A DNA stretch of 64,000 nucleotides from Stappia indica (GTDB lineage Bacteria; Pseudomonadota; Alphaproteobacteria; Rhizobiales; Stappiaceae), in contig NZ_CP046908.1 in NCBI RefSeq assembly GCF_009789575.1, forward strand, positions 124,001-188,000. Direction: 5' to 3'. A program made the position numbers and the translations under genes. A model generated the notes under the pieces. That model was not told the origin of the DNA. It saw nothing but the letters and a program-made list of their open reading frames with translations, and made no database searches. The first letter of the stretch is position 1. Each line of letters opens with the position of its first letter. This document shows positions 28,190 through 39,337 of this stretch, in pieces.

Positions 28190-28303
28190 CGCTCGCTTGT
28201 CGAATGGCCGGGCGCTGCCGATCCCTTGAACGCTGATGTCTTCCAAGATCCGCCGGCCTTTCCGGTCGGCAGGATGACGCGCGCGCTTTTCACCAAGGCC
28301 GAG
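28190..28303 (+). pseudogene. decayed fragment of a second soxG copy
   Basis: The translated stretch SLVEWPGAADPLNADVF, then PPAFPVGRMTRALFTKAE, matches SoxG residues ALLIEGPGASDLLNTHVF and PAAFPVGMVTRTLFTKAE from the intact gene at 25742-25861. By eye, DNA identity is around 80% over about 100 bases, with one 6-base (two-codon) gap and the same reading frame. No start codon or flanking soxG sequence survives, and a stop (TGA) follows at about 28316. It begins 16 bases after the helicase stop. Confidence 0.75.
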
Positions 28304-28575
28304 TGTCGGCGCCCTGAGTGAAGGGCTGGCTGGCATAGGGGGCATCCGGCACGCGCGTTGTCGCAGGCGGATCCGTGTCTCAGCCATTTCCGGCAACACG
28401 TTGATGCGACTTTGCATTGTATTGTTTGTGCGGTGTTTATCTTTCGTTGAGGGACTTCGTGCGTAGGTGCTGCGGTTGAACCGGCAGCCCCGGCGCGGCC
28501 CCGTTCGGGGGCATGCATCGGAAGGGCCCGGGGGGAGGCCTGCCGATGCGGCAGGCCAGAAAGAAGGATGCCGGA

Positions 28576-29301
28576 ATGTGCAAGGACCATGACTATGCCG
28601 TGTCGCGGCGCGGCCTGCTCGGGCTCGGTGCGGCGGCGGCTACGACCGCCTTTGCAGGCGGGTTCGCGCTGCCGGGCAAGGCAAGCGCCCAGCAGGCGGC
28701 CAGCGCACCCAACGACATTTCTCCCGACGAGGCGCTGGCGCGGCTTGTCGAAGGCAACGCGCGTTATGTCGCCGATTCCGGCTGCAACGGGGACTTCTCC
28801 GTCGGACGTGCCGCCCGGGCCGGGGTGCAGTATCCCTTTGCCGGAATCCTGTCCTGCGCCGATTCGCGCGTCGCACCGGAATTGCTTTTCGACCACGGGC
28901 CGGGCGAACTTTTCGTCATGCGCGTCGCGGGCAATTTCGTCGATGTCAGCGGTCTTGCCAGCATCGAGTATGGCGTTGCCGTTCTGGGCATCCCGCTTCT
29001 CGTCGTGATGGGGCACACCAATTGCGGTGCCGTCTCCGCCACCATCAATGTGGTGGAGGAGGGAACGGTGCTGCCGGGGCACCTGCCGGATCTCGTCGGC
29101 ATGCTGAAGCCGGGCGTTGAGGCAGCGCTGGCCGAAAAGCCGGCCGATCCGCTCGCCGCCGCGACCCGTGCCAACGTCGTCCACAATGTCGAGAAGTTGA
29201 AGGCGGCCGGACCGATCGTTGCCGAGGCGGTTGCTGCGGGCAAGGTGCGTGTCGTCGGGGCGATCTATGACATTGCCACCGGCAAGGTCGAGTTCATCTG
29301 A
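28576..29301 (+). CDS. beta-class carbonic anhydrase, Tat-exported
   Basis: 241 residues from the ATG at 28576. The N terminus carries a twin-arginine signal (SRRGLLGLGAAAATTAFAGG) ending near KASAQQA, so the enzyme should be folded in the cytoplasm and exported to the periplasm. Zinc ligands of beta-carbonic anhydrase are present: Cys in SCADSR, His and Cys in GHTNCGAV. It interconverts CO2 and bicarbonate. No bicarbonate transporter is adjacent. The upstream gap (28304-28575) is moderately A+T-rich around 28400-28450 and may hold the promoter. Confidence 0.9.
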   Translation: MCKDHDYAVSRRGLLGLGAAAATTAFAGGFALPGKASAQQAASAPNDISPDEALARLVEGNARYVADSGCNGDFSVGRAARAGVQYPFAGILSCADSRVAPELLFDHGPGELFVMRVAGNFVDVSGLASIEYGVAVLGIPLLVVMGHTNCGAVSATINVVEEGTVLPGHLPDLVGMLKPGVEAALAEKPADPLAAATRANVVHNVEKLKAAGPIVAEAVAAGKVRVVGAIYDIATGKVEFI

Positions 29302-29310
29302 CCTTTGCAT

Positions 29311-29338
29311 TGGCGGCGCGAGGAACCTCGCGCCGCCA
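29311..29338. terminator. 13-bp perfect hairpin between convergent genes
   Basis: TGGCGGCGCGAGG and CCTCGCGCCGCCA pair perfectly around AA, nine bases after the carbonic anhydrase stop and before the end of the M3 peptidase gene. There is no T run on either side; it may still terminate or protect both transcripts. Confidence 0.55.
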
Positions 29339-29364
29339 TCGCCTGTCCCGGCCGGCAGCAGCGC

Positions 29365-31422
29365 TTACGCGAAGCCGCGCTTCTTCAGCAGCGGACCGGC
29401 ATCGGGTAGTGCGCCTCGGAAGGCGACATAGGCATCCTTCGGATCCTGCCTGCCGCCGGCGGAATAGATCGCCTCGCGCAGGCGCCGGGCGAGCTCGGCG
29501 TTGAAGATATCGCCGGTTTCCTCGAACGCGGTAAAGGCGTCCGCGTCCATCACTTCCGACCACATGTAGCTGTAGTAGCCGGCCGAATAGCCGTCGCCCG
29601 AGAACACATGGGCGAAATGGGTCGGCCGGTGGCGCATGGTGATTTCCGCCGGCATGCCGATGCGGGTCAAGGTCTCGTGCTCCAGTGCCGCGATGTCCGC
29701 CTCGCCATCCGCCCGGCGGGTGTGCACGTCGAGGTCGAAGAGCGCGGAGGAGAGATACTCGACCGTTGAAAAGCCCTGGTTGAAGTTGCGTGCTGCCAGC
29801 ACGCGCTCCATCAGCTCGGCCGGCATCGGCTCGCCCGTCTCCACATGCACGGCAAAGCGCGACAGCACCTCGGGTTCGGACAGCCAGTGCTCGTAAAGCT
29901 GCGAGGGCAGTTCCACGAAGTCCCGCGCCACCGAGGTTCCGGAGATCATCGGATAGGTCACATCCGACAGCAGCCCGTGCAAGGCATGGCCGAACTCGTG
30001 GAACAGCGTGCGCGCGTCGTCGAAGGTCAGCAGCGTCGGCTGGCCCTTCGGCGCCTTGGCGAAGTTCATCACGTTGACGATGATCGGGCGGATGTTGCCG
30101 GCGAGCTTCTCCTGGCGGCGATACGCGCTCATCCAGGCACCGCTGCGCTTGGTCGAGCGGTTGAAATAGTCGCCGAGGAACAGGCCGACATGACCGCCAT
30201 CCGCGTCCAGCACCTCGAAGGCGCGCACGTCCGGATGGTAGAGTTTCAGCCCCTCCACCTCACGGAAAGTGAGGCCGAACAGCCGCCCGGCAGTGTGGAA
30301 CGCCGCCTCGATCATCTTCTCCAGCTGGAAGTATGGCTTGAGCTCGGCCTCGTCGAGCGCATGGTCGCGCTGGCGCAGCTTTTCCGCATAGAAGCGCCAG
30401 TCCCAGGGCGAGATGGCGATATTGTCGCCACTCTCGGCCGCAAGCTTTTGCAGTGCTTCCGCTTCGGTGCGTGCCTGTGCCACGGCCGGGGTCCACACGG
30501 TCTCCAGCAGCTCACGCACCGCATCCGGGGTGCCGGCCATCGTGTCGTCCAGCTTGTAGGCGGCAAAACTGTCGAAGCCCAGCAGGCGGGCCCGTTCGTC
30601 CCGCAGCTTCAGGATCTCGGCGATGATCACGCGGTTGTCCGTGTCGCCGCCCGTCTCGCCGCGCGAGATCCAGGCCTTGAACGCCGTCTCGCGCAAATCG
30701 CGACGGGTCGAGAACTGCAGGAAGGGCTCGATCAGCGAGCGCGACAGGGTGATGACATGCTTGCCCGGATGACCGCGCTCGCTGGCGGCCTCCGCCGCCG
30801 CCTGGCGCAGGAACCCCGGCAGGCCGGCAAGATCCTCCTCGCTTTCCAGCAGCAGCTGATAACCGGCCTCGTCCGCCAGCACATTCTGGGAAAACTGCGT
30901 GCCCAGTACGGCGAGGCGCTGGGTGATTTCCGCCATGCGAGTACGGCCGTCTTCATCGAGGTCAGCGCCGGCCCGGGTGAACATGCGGTGGTAGCGTTCC
31001 AGGACGCGGGCTTGCTCCTCGTCAAGGCCGAGGCTGTCGCGCGTCTCCCAAAGGGCGGCGACACGCGCGAACAGGGCCTGGTTGAGCAGCGTCTCGCTGG
31101 AATGACGCGCAAGCTTCGGCGCGATATCGCGCTCGATCCGCTGCAACTCCTCGGACGTATGGCTGCCCGCAAGGTTGAAGAACACGGAAGCAACCCGTGT
31201 CAGCTCGCGGCCCGAGAGCTCCATCGCCTCGATCGTATTGGCAAAGCTCGGCGCCTGCGGATCCGCCGCGATGCCATCCACTGCCTGCCGCGCCAGCTTC
31301 AGCGCCGCGTCGAAGGCCGTTTCGTAATGCCACGGCTCGATCTCGCCGAACGGCGGCAACCCGAACGGGGCGGTCCACTCGGCGAGCAGCGGGTTGCGGT
31401 CGGCGACGGGGGCGTCGGTCAT
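29365..31422 (-). CDS. dcp: M3 family metallopeptidase (Dcp/oligopeptidase A type)
   Basis: 685-residue zinc oligopeptidase. The thermolysin-like HEFGHALHGLLSD motif holds the two His ligands and catalytic Glu near residue 475; the third ligand Glu is in the downstream helix. Length and the SGTSVARDFVELPSQLYEHW segment fit peptidyl-dipeptidase Dcp / oligopeptidase A. I start at 31422 (MTDAPV); the open frame goes on to 31485. No signal peptide is seen, so it is cytosolic. It would degrade short peptides. Confidence 0.92.
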   Translation of the reverse strand: MTDAPVADRNPLLAEWTAPFGLPPFGEIEPWHYETAFDAALKLARQAVDGIAADPQAPSFANTIEAMELSGRELTRVASVFFNLAGSHTSEELQRIERDIAPKLARHSSETLLNQALFARVAALWETRDSLGLDEEQARVLERYHRMFTRAGADLDEDGRTRMAEITQRLAVLGTQFSQNVLADEAGYQLLLESEEDLAGLPGFLRQAAAEAASERGHPGKHVITLSRSLIEPFLQFSTRRDLRETAFKAWISRGETGGDTDNRVIIAEILKLRDERARLLGFDSFAAYKLDDTMAGTPDAVRELLETVWTPAVAQARTEAEALQKLAAESGDNIAISPWDWRFYAEKLRQRDHALDEAELKPYFQLEKMIEAAFHTAGRLFGLTFREVEGLKLYHPDVRAFEVLDADGGHVGLFLGDYFNRSTKRSGAWMSAYRRQEKLAGNIRPIIVNVMNFAKAPKGQPTLLTFDDARTLFHEFGHALHGLLSDVTYPMISGTSVARDFVELPSQLYEHWLSEPEVLSRFAVHVETGEPMPAELMERVLAARNFNQGFSTVEYLSSALFDLDVHTRRADGEADIAALEHETLTRIGMPAEITMRHRPTHFAHVFSGDGYSAGYYSYMWSEVMDADAFTAFEETGDIFNAELARRLREAIYSAGGRQDPKDAYVAFRGALPDAGPLLKKRGFA

Positions 31423-31541
31423 GAACTGATCCTTGAAAACATGGTCCGAGGAGAGGGCAGCGCCGGTAGGATCCGGCAGCTTCACCTTGCAATATGGGTT
31501 CGCTCCGGTCGCCTGTCAGCCCCCGCCGTGGCGTGTGTGAG

Positions 31542-32471
31542 CTACAATCCCGCCCATGTCAGCGCCAGCGAGACCGTGATCACGCCGGCGGTGGTCGACA
31601 GCAGGATGGCGGCCGAAAGCTGCTGGAGGAAGATGCCGTAGCGCTCGGCAACGACGAAGACATTGCCGGCGATGGGGAGCGAGGCGACAACGACCAGCAC
31701 GGCGGTATTCGCCGCGTCGAGGCCAAGCAACAGTGCTGCGGTGAAAACGGCGAGCGGATGCACGAACAGCTTCATCACGATCATCAGCGAAATCGCGCCC
31801 ACCTCGCCTTCGACCCGCCGGGAGGCAAGCTGCACGCCGAGAGAGAACAGCGCTGTCGCGCCGGCTGCGTCACCGAGGAAGTTGAGGAGATTGTCGCCGG
31901 CCGGCGGCAGTTTTCCGCCGGCAAGTGACAGGATCGTGCCGCCGACGATCGCCAGCACGAACGGGTTGAAGATGACGCCTTTCGCCACGGTGGCGACCAG
32001 CCGGACGCTGGCGCCCTTGCCCGAGGCCCATTCCAGAAGACCGATGCAGAGCGGGATGAAGATCGTCAGGTCCAGGACCAGCACCACCGCCATCGGCGCG
32101 GCTGCCCGGTCGCCGAACGCCGCAAGCATCAACGGCAGTCCGAGAAAGCCGATATTGCCGATGGTCGCAGCCTGGCCGCTGACAGCCATTTGGGCCAGGC
32201 CGCCGCCGCACAGGAGACGCATCGCCAACATGGCCAGGGCAAAGGTGACACCGCCCGCCAGAACCCAGACCGGCACCATCGGCCCGGTCAGGGCGGCGAT
32301 GATGTCCTGCCCGGCGAGCGCGCGGATGACCAGCGCCGGCATGGCGAAGTTGAAGACGAAGACATTCAGGCTGCGCACCGCTCCGTCCGGCATCCAGCCG
32401 CGCTTTGCTGCGAAAAATCCGAATGCGATGACGGCGAAAAAGGGTCCCGTGATCGAGAGCGTCAACAGCAT
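31542..32471 (-). CDS. AEC family transporter
   Basis: 309-residue membrane protein with about ten helices, related to auxin efflux carriers and malonate/malate carriers. Typical features are the paired halves with GNIGFLGLPLMLAAFG in the first and SLPIAGNVFVVAERYG in the second. Substrate unknown; organic acids are common. A second, different AEC gene is at 48566-49519. Same strand as the peptidase gene, with a 119-base gap. Confidence 0.87.
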   Translation of the reverse strand: MLLTLSITGPFFAVIAFGFFAAKRGWMPDGAVRSLNVFVFNFAMPALVIRALAGQDIIAALTGPMVPVWVLAGGVTFALAMLAMRLLCGGGLAQMAVSGQAATIGNIGFLGLPLMLAAFGDRAAAPMAVVLVLDLTIFIPLCIGLLEWASGKGASVRLVATVAKGVIFNPFVLAIVGGTILSLAGGKLPPAGDNLLNFLGDAAGATALFSLGVQLASRRVEGEVGAISLMIVMKLFVHPLAVFTAALLLGLDAANTAVLVVVASLPIAGNVFVVAERYGIFLQQLSAAILLSTTAGVITVSLALTWAGL

Positions 32472-32582
32472 GGCATTGCAATCCTTGGTTGAAATGACAG
32501 TGGAGGCTCCGGCACGCCTGGCTTGAATGCGAGGGATTGGACTCAGGATTCGTTAAGAGGGGACGCGGATACTGTGCAGATC

Positions 32583-32909
32583 ATGTCGGCCCTGTCCATC
32601 TCCCTTTCCGGCCTCCAGGCCGCAGGTCAGCGTTTCGAGGCTTCCGCGCGCCGCATCGTTGCGGCTGGCGCCGAGGCAGGCAACGCCCTGGTTGCTGCGA
32701 ACAGTAGCGGGGCAGGGGATGCCGGGCCGCAGGGACCTCCTCCTGCAACGGGCGCACCGGGGATCGGCTTTTCGCCCGATATGGCGGGCGCGATGGTCGA
32801 CATGATGCAGGCGGAAAATGCCTTCAAGGCGAACGCAAAGGTCGCAGGCCGCATCAGCGACATGCAGAAGGCCTATCTCGACATGATGGCCGAGCGACCC
32901 GACCGCTGA
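32583..32909 (+). CDS. orphan flagellar rod-like protein
   Basis: 108 residues. The N-terminal helix MSALSISLSGLQAAGQRFEASA resembles the first helix of axial flagellar proteins (FlgB/FlgC/FlgG/FlgE), and the C-terminal DMMQAENAFKANAKV with ISDMQKAYLDMM resembles their last helix. The middle is a Gly/Pro-rich linker, with no rod core domain. No other flagellar gene is in the window. I start at 32583, since the upstream in-frame extension is not family-like. Role unknown. Confidence 0.6.
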   Translation: MSALSISLSGLQAAGQRFEASARRIVAAGAEAGNALVAANSSGAGDAGPQGPPPATGAPGIGFSPDMAGAMVDMMQAENAFKANAKVAGRISDMQKAYLDMMAERPDR

Positions 32910-32915
32910 GCCGCC

Positions 32916-33524
32916 CTACGGCACCAGCCAACGGCCTTTCCATTCAGGTGCTTCACCCAGTTCATTGAACGAAAAGGCTGCCCGCCTATGGCCCTCATGA
33001 GCAAGGTGCAGCCACTCGATGCGATGGATGCGGGCGAGCAGGACGCAGAACTGGCTGCGCCCCTCGTCGGCGGCGTCATGATCGAACGCGACCTCATCCG
33101 GGTGCTCCACCTCGGCTCCCGGCGCTGCCGTGACCCGGTAACAGATCCTGCTCAAGGACCGCGAGGCAGTCCAGGCCGCCTCGACCTCGTCGCCGTCGGT
33201 CTCAATGGACAGGCTGGCGGCAAGGCGCAGCTGGATGCCGGAAGGCTTGTCGTAGATATGGATGGCGCCGGAGGGCACCCGCGCCACTTGCGCGATCTTG
33301 GCGCTGCGGCGGTCGGTGTGAAAGCGCAGCAACCGGCGTTCCGGCTCAGCGGCGCGCAGCACAATGGTGCGCAACTCGGGCAAGCCCTGCTCGTCGAGCG
33401 TTGCAACGGTCGGCACATGGAAGGCCGAGTGGCGCGATGTGGCCCCCTCCTGCAGAAGCCGCCAGCATTCGGCCAGCGTCAGATCGAGATCGTCGCGAAA
33501 GGCGGGAAGCGGCTCGCCGGTCAT
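32916..33524 (-). CDS. pyridoxamine 5'-phosphate oxidase family flavoprotein
   Basis: 202-residue FMN-binding split-barrel protein of the Alr4036-like group rather than PdxH itself. LPELRTIVLRAAEPERRLLRF near residue 55 and RSAKIAQVARVPSGAIHIYD are the FMN-binding strands. The C terminus is EWKGRWLVP. The substrate is unknown. It lies 11 bases after the UDP-sugar epimerase gene on the same strand and is probably the last gene of galU-epimerase-flavoprotein. Confidence 0.8.
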   Translation of the reverse strand: MTGEPLPAFRDDLDLTLAECWRLLQEGATSRHSAFHVPTVATLDEQGLPELRTIVLRAAEPERRLLRFHTDRRSAKIAQVARVPSGAIHIYDKPSGIQLRLAASLSIETDGDEVEAAWTASRSLSRICYRVTAAPGAEVEHPDEVAFDHDAADEGRSQFCVLLARIHRIEWLHLAHEGHRRAAFSFNELGEAPEWKGRWLVP

Positions 33525-33535
33525 CTCGCCCAGCC

Positions 33536-34546
33536 TCAGACCTTGTAGAAGTCGCGATACCACTCGACGAAGGCACGCACGCCGTCTTCCACCGAGGTGC
33601 GGGGGCGGAAGCCCGTCGCCTGCGTCAGGTCGTCGACATCCGCCCAGGTGGCCAGAACGTCGCCCGGCTGCAACGGCATGTAGTTGCGGGTCGCCTTGAC
33701 GCCGCAGGCCGCCTCGATGGCATCGACGTAGCGCAGCAGCTTCACCGGCTCGGAATTGCCGATATTGTGGATGCGATAGGGAGCGGAGCTGGTCGCCGGG
33801 TCGGCGGCCGCCGCATCCCAATCCTCGTTGACCGCCGGTGGCCGGTCGGCGATGCGCACGATGCCCTCGACGATGTCGTCGACATAGGTGAAGTCGCGCA
33901 GCATCTCGCCATTGTTGTAGATATCGATCGGCTCGCCCGACAGGATCGCGCGGGTGAACTTGTAGAGCGCCATGTCCGGCCGCGCCCAGGGACCGTAGAC
34001 GGTGAAGAAACGCAGGCCCGTCAGCGGGATGCGGAAGAGGTGGGCATAGCTGTGCGCCATCGCCTCGTTCGCCTTCTTCGTCGCCGCATAAAGCGAGATC
34101 GGATGGTTGCCGCCGCGATGGGGCGACAGCGGCATCGTCTCGTCGAGTCCGTAGATGGAGGAGGTGGAGGCGAAGACCACATGGTCGACCGGATGGGCGC
34201 GCGCCGCCTCCAGCACGGTCAGGAAGCCGGTGACATTGGCATCCACATAGGCCTGGGGTGCCTCCAGCGAGTAGCGCACGCCCGGCTGGGCCGCCAGATG
34301 GACGATGCGCTGCGGCGCGTGCTCGGCCATCAGCGCCATCACTGCATCGCGGTCCTCCAGCGAGATCCTTGCCTCGGTGAAGTTCGGATGCCGGCACAGA
34401 ATCTCCACCCGCGCTTCCTTCAGCGCCGGATCGTAATAGGGGCTGACGCAGTCGAGGCCGATCACATGCCATCCGTCGGCCAGCAGGCGGCTGGCCAGAT
34501 GGAAGCCGATGAAACCGGCCGAGCCCGTGACGAGGATCTTGCGCAT
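33536..34546 (-). CDS. UDP-glucuronate 4-epimerase-like NAD-dependent epimerase
   Basis: 336-residue short-chain dehydrogenase fold. GSAGFIGFHLASRLL binds NAD, and the catalytic Ser-Tyr-Lys set is in STSSIYG and SLYAATKKANE. Length and the GLRFFTVYGPWARPDMA segment match LpsL/CapI-type enzymes that make UDP-galacturonate from UDP-glucuronate for lipopolysaccharide or capsule. galU precedes it by 8 bases, which supplies UDP-glucose; a UDP-glucose dehydrogenase would be needed elsewhere. Confidence 0.88.
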   Translation of the reverse strand: MRKILVTGSAGFIGFHLASRLLADGWHVIGLDCVSPYYDPALKEARVEILCRHPNFTEARISLEDRDAVMALMAEHAPQRIVHLAAQPGVRYSLEAPQAYVDANVTGFLTVLEAARAHPVDHVVFASTSSIYGLDETMPLSPHRGGNHPISLYAATKKANEAMAHSYAHLFRIPLTGLRFFTVYGPWARPDMALYKFTRAILSGEPIDIYNNGEMLRDFTYVDDIVEGIVRIADRPPAVNEDWDAAAADPATSSAPYRIHNIGNSEPVKLLRYVDAIEAACGVKATRNYMPLQPGDVLATWADVDDLTQATGFRPRTSVEDGVRAFVEWYRDFYKV

Positions 34547-34554
34547 GGGCGGGA

Positions 34555-35436
34555 TCAGCCGTTCAGCAGCGACTGCAGCAGCGGCCGCAACTCGCGGGCC
34601 AGCTCCTCGTCCTCCAGCGCGAAGGCGATGTTGGCGGCAAGGAAGCCGGACTTGGAGCCGCAGTCGTAGGTCTCGCCCTCGAAGCGCAGGCCGGTGAAGG
34701 GCTGCATGCCCATCAGCGAGATCATCGCGTCGGTAAGCTGGATCTCGCCGCCGGCGCCCGTCTCCTGGCTGCCCAGTAGCTGGAAGATCTCCGGCTGCAG
34801 GATGTAGCGGCCGTTGATGAAGAGGTTCGTCGGTGCGGTGCCCGGCGCGGGCTTTTCGACCATGCCGGTGATGGAGAAGGTGCGCGCGCTTGCATCGCCG
34901 TCGACCTCGACGATCCCGTAATTCTGGGTCTGGTCCTCCGGCACGGCCTCGACCGAGATGACGTTGCCGCCGCTCTCGTTATAGACCTCGACCATCTGCG
35001 ACAGGCAGCCCGGCTCGGACTTCATCAGCATGTCGGGCAGCAGGATCGCGAAAGGCTCGTTGCCGATGATGTCGCGGGCGCACCAGATGGCGTGGCCGAG
35101 GCCCAACGGCTCCTGCTGGCGGGTGAAGCTGGTGGTGCCGGGGGCCGGGCGGATCGCCTCGAGCAGCTTCAGCGCCGACGCCTTGGAGCGAGACCGCAGC
35201 GTGTCCTCCAGCTCGTAGGCGATGTCGAAGTGATCCTCGATCACGTGCTTGTTGCGCCCGGTGACGAAGACGATGTGCTCGATGCCGGCGTTGCGCGCCT
35301 CGTCGACCACATACTGGATGATCGGCCGGTCGACGATGGTCAGCATCTCCTTGGGGAGGGCCTTCGTCGCGGGCAGGAAACGGGTGCCGAGGCCTGCCAC
35401 CGGAAGGACTGCCTTGCGGATCTTCTTGTTCTGCAT
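34555..35436 (-). CDS. galU: UTP-glucose-1-phosphate uridylyltransferase
   Basis: 293-residue nucleotidyltransferase making UDP-glucose. The N-terminal [23 protein letters not shown] motif is diagnostic and the metal-binding segment LLPDMLM follows. The start at 35436 (MQNKKIRKA) matches family length; the longer open frame upstream is not coding. First gene of a minus-strand run with the epimerase and flavoprotein genes. Divergent from kdsA, with a 289-base gap that shows no other gene. Confidence 0.95.
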   Translation of the reverse strand: MQNKKIRKAVLPVAGLGTRFLPATKALPKEMLTIVDRPIIQYVVDEARNAGIEHIVFVTGRNKHVIEDHFDIAYELEDTLRSRSKASALKLLEAIRPAPGTTSFTRQQEPLGLGHAIWCARDIIGNEPFAILLPDMLMKSEPGCLSQMVEVYNESGGNVISVEAVPEDQTQNYGIVEVDGDASARTFSITGMVEKPAPGTAPTNLFINGRYILQPEIFQLLGSQETGAGGEIQLTDAMISLMGMQPFTGLRFEGETYDCGSKSGFLAANIAFALEDEELARELRPLLQSLLNG

Positions 35437-35725
35437 GAAGCGCGTTTTCCGTGTCTGGTGGAATCGGGAGGCGGCACGGGCCGCAACGTAACCTGAAAGG
35501 ATGACGGAACCAAGTTGGCGAAAAGAATGGCGGCACAACGGCTTCGCGTCATACCCGCCGAACGATGACACGAGGATTGCGGCAAGGATCGGGCAGCCGT
35601 GATGGCATCTCCGGCGCGCGAGGTGCTTGCACCCGCTCGCCATGCGGACTACTGACGGGCGGAACGCGCCAGCGGGCGGGGCAGCCCACGCATTCGGGCA
35701 GGCCCAGCAGGAGAGACGAGCTGCC

Positions 35726-37949
<2,224 letters not shown>

Positions 37950-37986
37950 TCGGGCCCTTACGCCTCAACGCCTGAAACAATGAAAC

Positions 37987-38014
37987 CCGGTGCGCTCCCC
38001 GCGCACCGGATTTT
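37987..38014 (+). terminator. eno terminator
   Basis: CCGGTGCGC and GCGCACCGG form a 9-bp stem around TCCCC, followed by ATTTTG. It ends about 50 bases before the stop of the convergent low-G+C gene. Confidence 0.88.
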
Positions 38015-38065
38015 GTTTGAGGGTAACTTAAGATAATTGCTAGAACATCAAAATAACCCAGTTTT

Positions 38066-39313
38066 CTAGCTAGCCGATTGTATCATTCTCTTGGCTATGG
38101 CGCGATCTATAACGGCCCTTATTGAACTATCGACGTTCTGAAATTTAATTCTTGACATAAATGTGAGCGGTCCGAGTAAGACAAACAACCTGCCAAATAC
38201 CTCATCGGCAAAGCTGCTTGATATTATAGTTATATCTGTAAAATCTACAAGTATTTCTTTATCATTTTCTGATCTTATTAGATTTTCTATATGCAGTCTC
38301 GCGCCAATTCCCGCTTCGCGAGATCCAAAATATTTGCACTCTCGTGACATGGAAAAGATATAAGCCTCCCTATCCCCTAATTCATGCTGCCTCTCAAGGT
38401 AATCAAATCCTGGTTCATGAATTTTCTCTTTGAACATAAGTGCGTTCTCGATCAGCTTTTCATCTCCGCATTCAACGCGGCAAATTACTGCTGTGCCGGG
38501 GTACAGTCTTGTTCCGGATACAGTCTTGACACGGCCAGTTCCCTCAGCACTTAATATCGCTTTGCCAGATATTAGTTCAAATTTTCCGTGGGAGAGCGTA
38601 GCGACACGAAAAGCGCCATAAAGTCCATTACCTTGATTTGTTGCGGGATTCCTAGTCACGCCCTCCTTAATTGCTCTCTCCAGAGCTTTTCTGTCGTCTT
38701 TTTCTCCCAGTGATCTTTTGATGCCAATTCCTGCGTCTGCCACTACAAACTCGATAATCTCACGGTTCTCGGATTTGATGGTACTTGCTTGTATAACTCC
38801 TCCAGTAGGGGAGTTGGCGTGATTTAATACATTATCTGTAATCTCGTTTACAGACCATTCCAAGGCAGCTATTTGTCGCCTCTTAAGCGGAACCGTCTTT
38901 AATATCATAGACATTATGCGATCAATTGACTCAGTAAGTTCGTCCGAATTTAAAAATCTTGAGGCTGGAAGGTGGTGATCATCTTCAAAGGTAGACGCTT
39001 CATTTTCAGTTTCATTTATCAGGTATGCCCAATTTGCGTTGTGAAAAATATTTCTTGCAGCTGCGTTTTCTGGTCTCACGATTGAAAAATCTATTCCATC
39101 GCGACGATAATGACGAATTAGCGCTATTGCCGGAATCATAAAAGATTCCCGAACAGGATATGCTTCTGTGAAGTTTAAGGATATATCTTTGTATCCTCGC
39201 GCGATTATTGTTTGATGAAGCGCGCTCGAGAAATGGAATACACTTCTGGATGCGAGTGTTCCTTTAAGGTTAATGGTATTATTTTCCCATCTAATTGAAG
39301 TTGGAACTTTCAT
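38066..39313 (-). CDS. STAS - GHKL ATPase - DUF4325 (STAS-like) protein
   Basis: 415 residues in three parts. Residues ~8-85 look like a STAS fold. Residues ~145-260 are a GHKL/HATPase domain with the N box SVNEITDNVLNHA, the DAGIGIK (G1) and GNGLYG (G2) motifs. Residues ~320-410 match DUF4325, with the hallmark SSSFADEVFGR. No sensor, HisKA or membrane segment is seen. In partner-switching systems such ATPases phosphorylate a STAS protein, so this single chain may carry kinase and substrates together. The gene is strikingly A+T-rich (about 40% G+C by eye), unlike all neighbours, so it was probably acquired. GTGAGGAAAA precedes the start. It lies 24 bases after the frnE-like stop, on the same strand. 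Confidence 0.8.
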   Translation of the reverse strand: MKVPTSIRWENNTINLKGTLASRSVFHFSSALHQTIIARGYKDISLNFTEAYPVRESFMIPAIALIRHYRRDGIDFSIVRPENAAARNIFHNANWAYLINETENEASTFEDDHHLPASRFLNSDELTESIDRIMSMILKTVPLKRRQIAALEWSVNEITDNVLNHANSPTGGVIQASTIKSENREIIEFVVADAGIGIKRSLGEKDDRKALERAIKEGVTRNPATNQGNGLYGAFRVATLSHGKFELISGKAILSAEGTGRVKTVSGTRLYPGTAVICRVECGDEKLIENALMFKEKIHEPGFDYLERQHELGDREAYIFSMSRECKYFGSREAGIGARLHIENLIRSENDKEILVDFTDITIISSSFADEVFGRLFVLLGPLTFMSRIKFQNVDSSIRAVIDRAIAKRMIQSAS

Positions 39314-39337
39314 TTTTCCTCACTGAAAATCAGGCTC

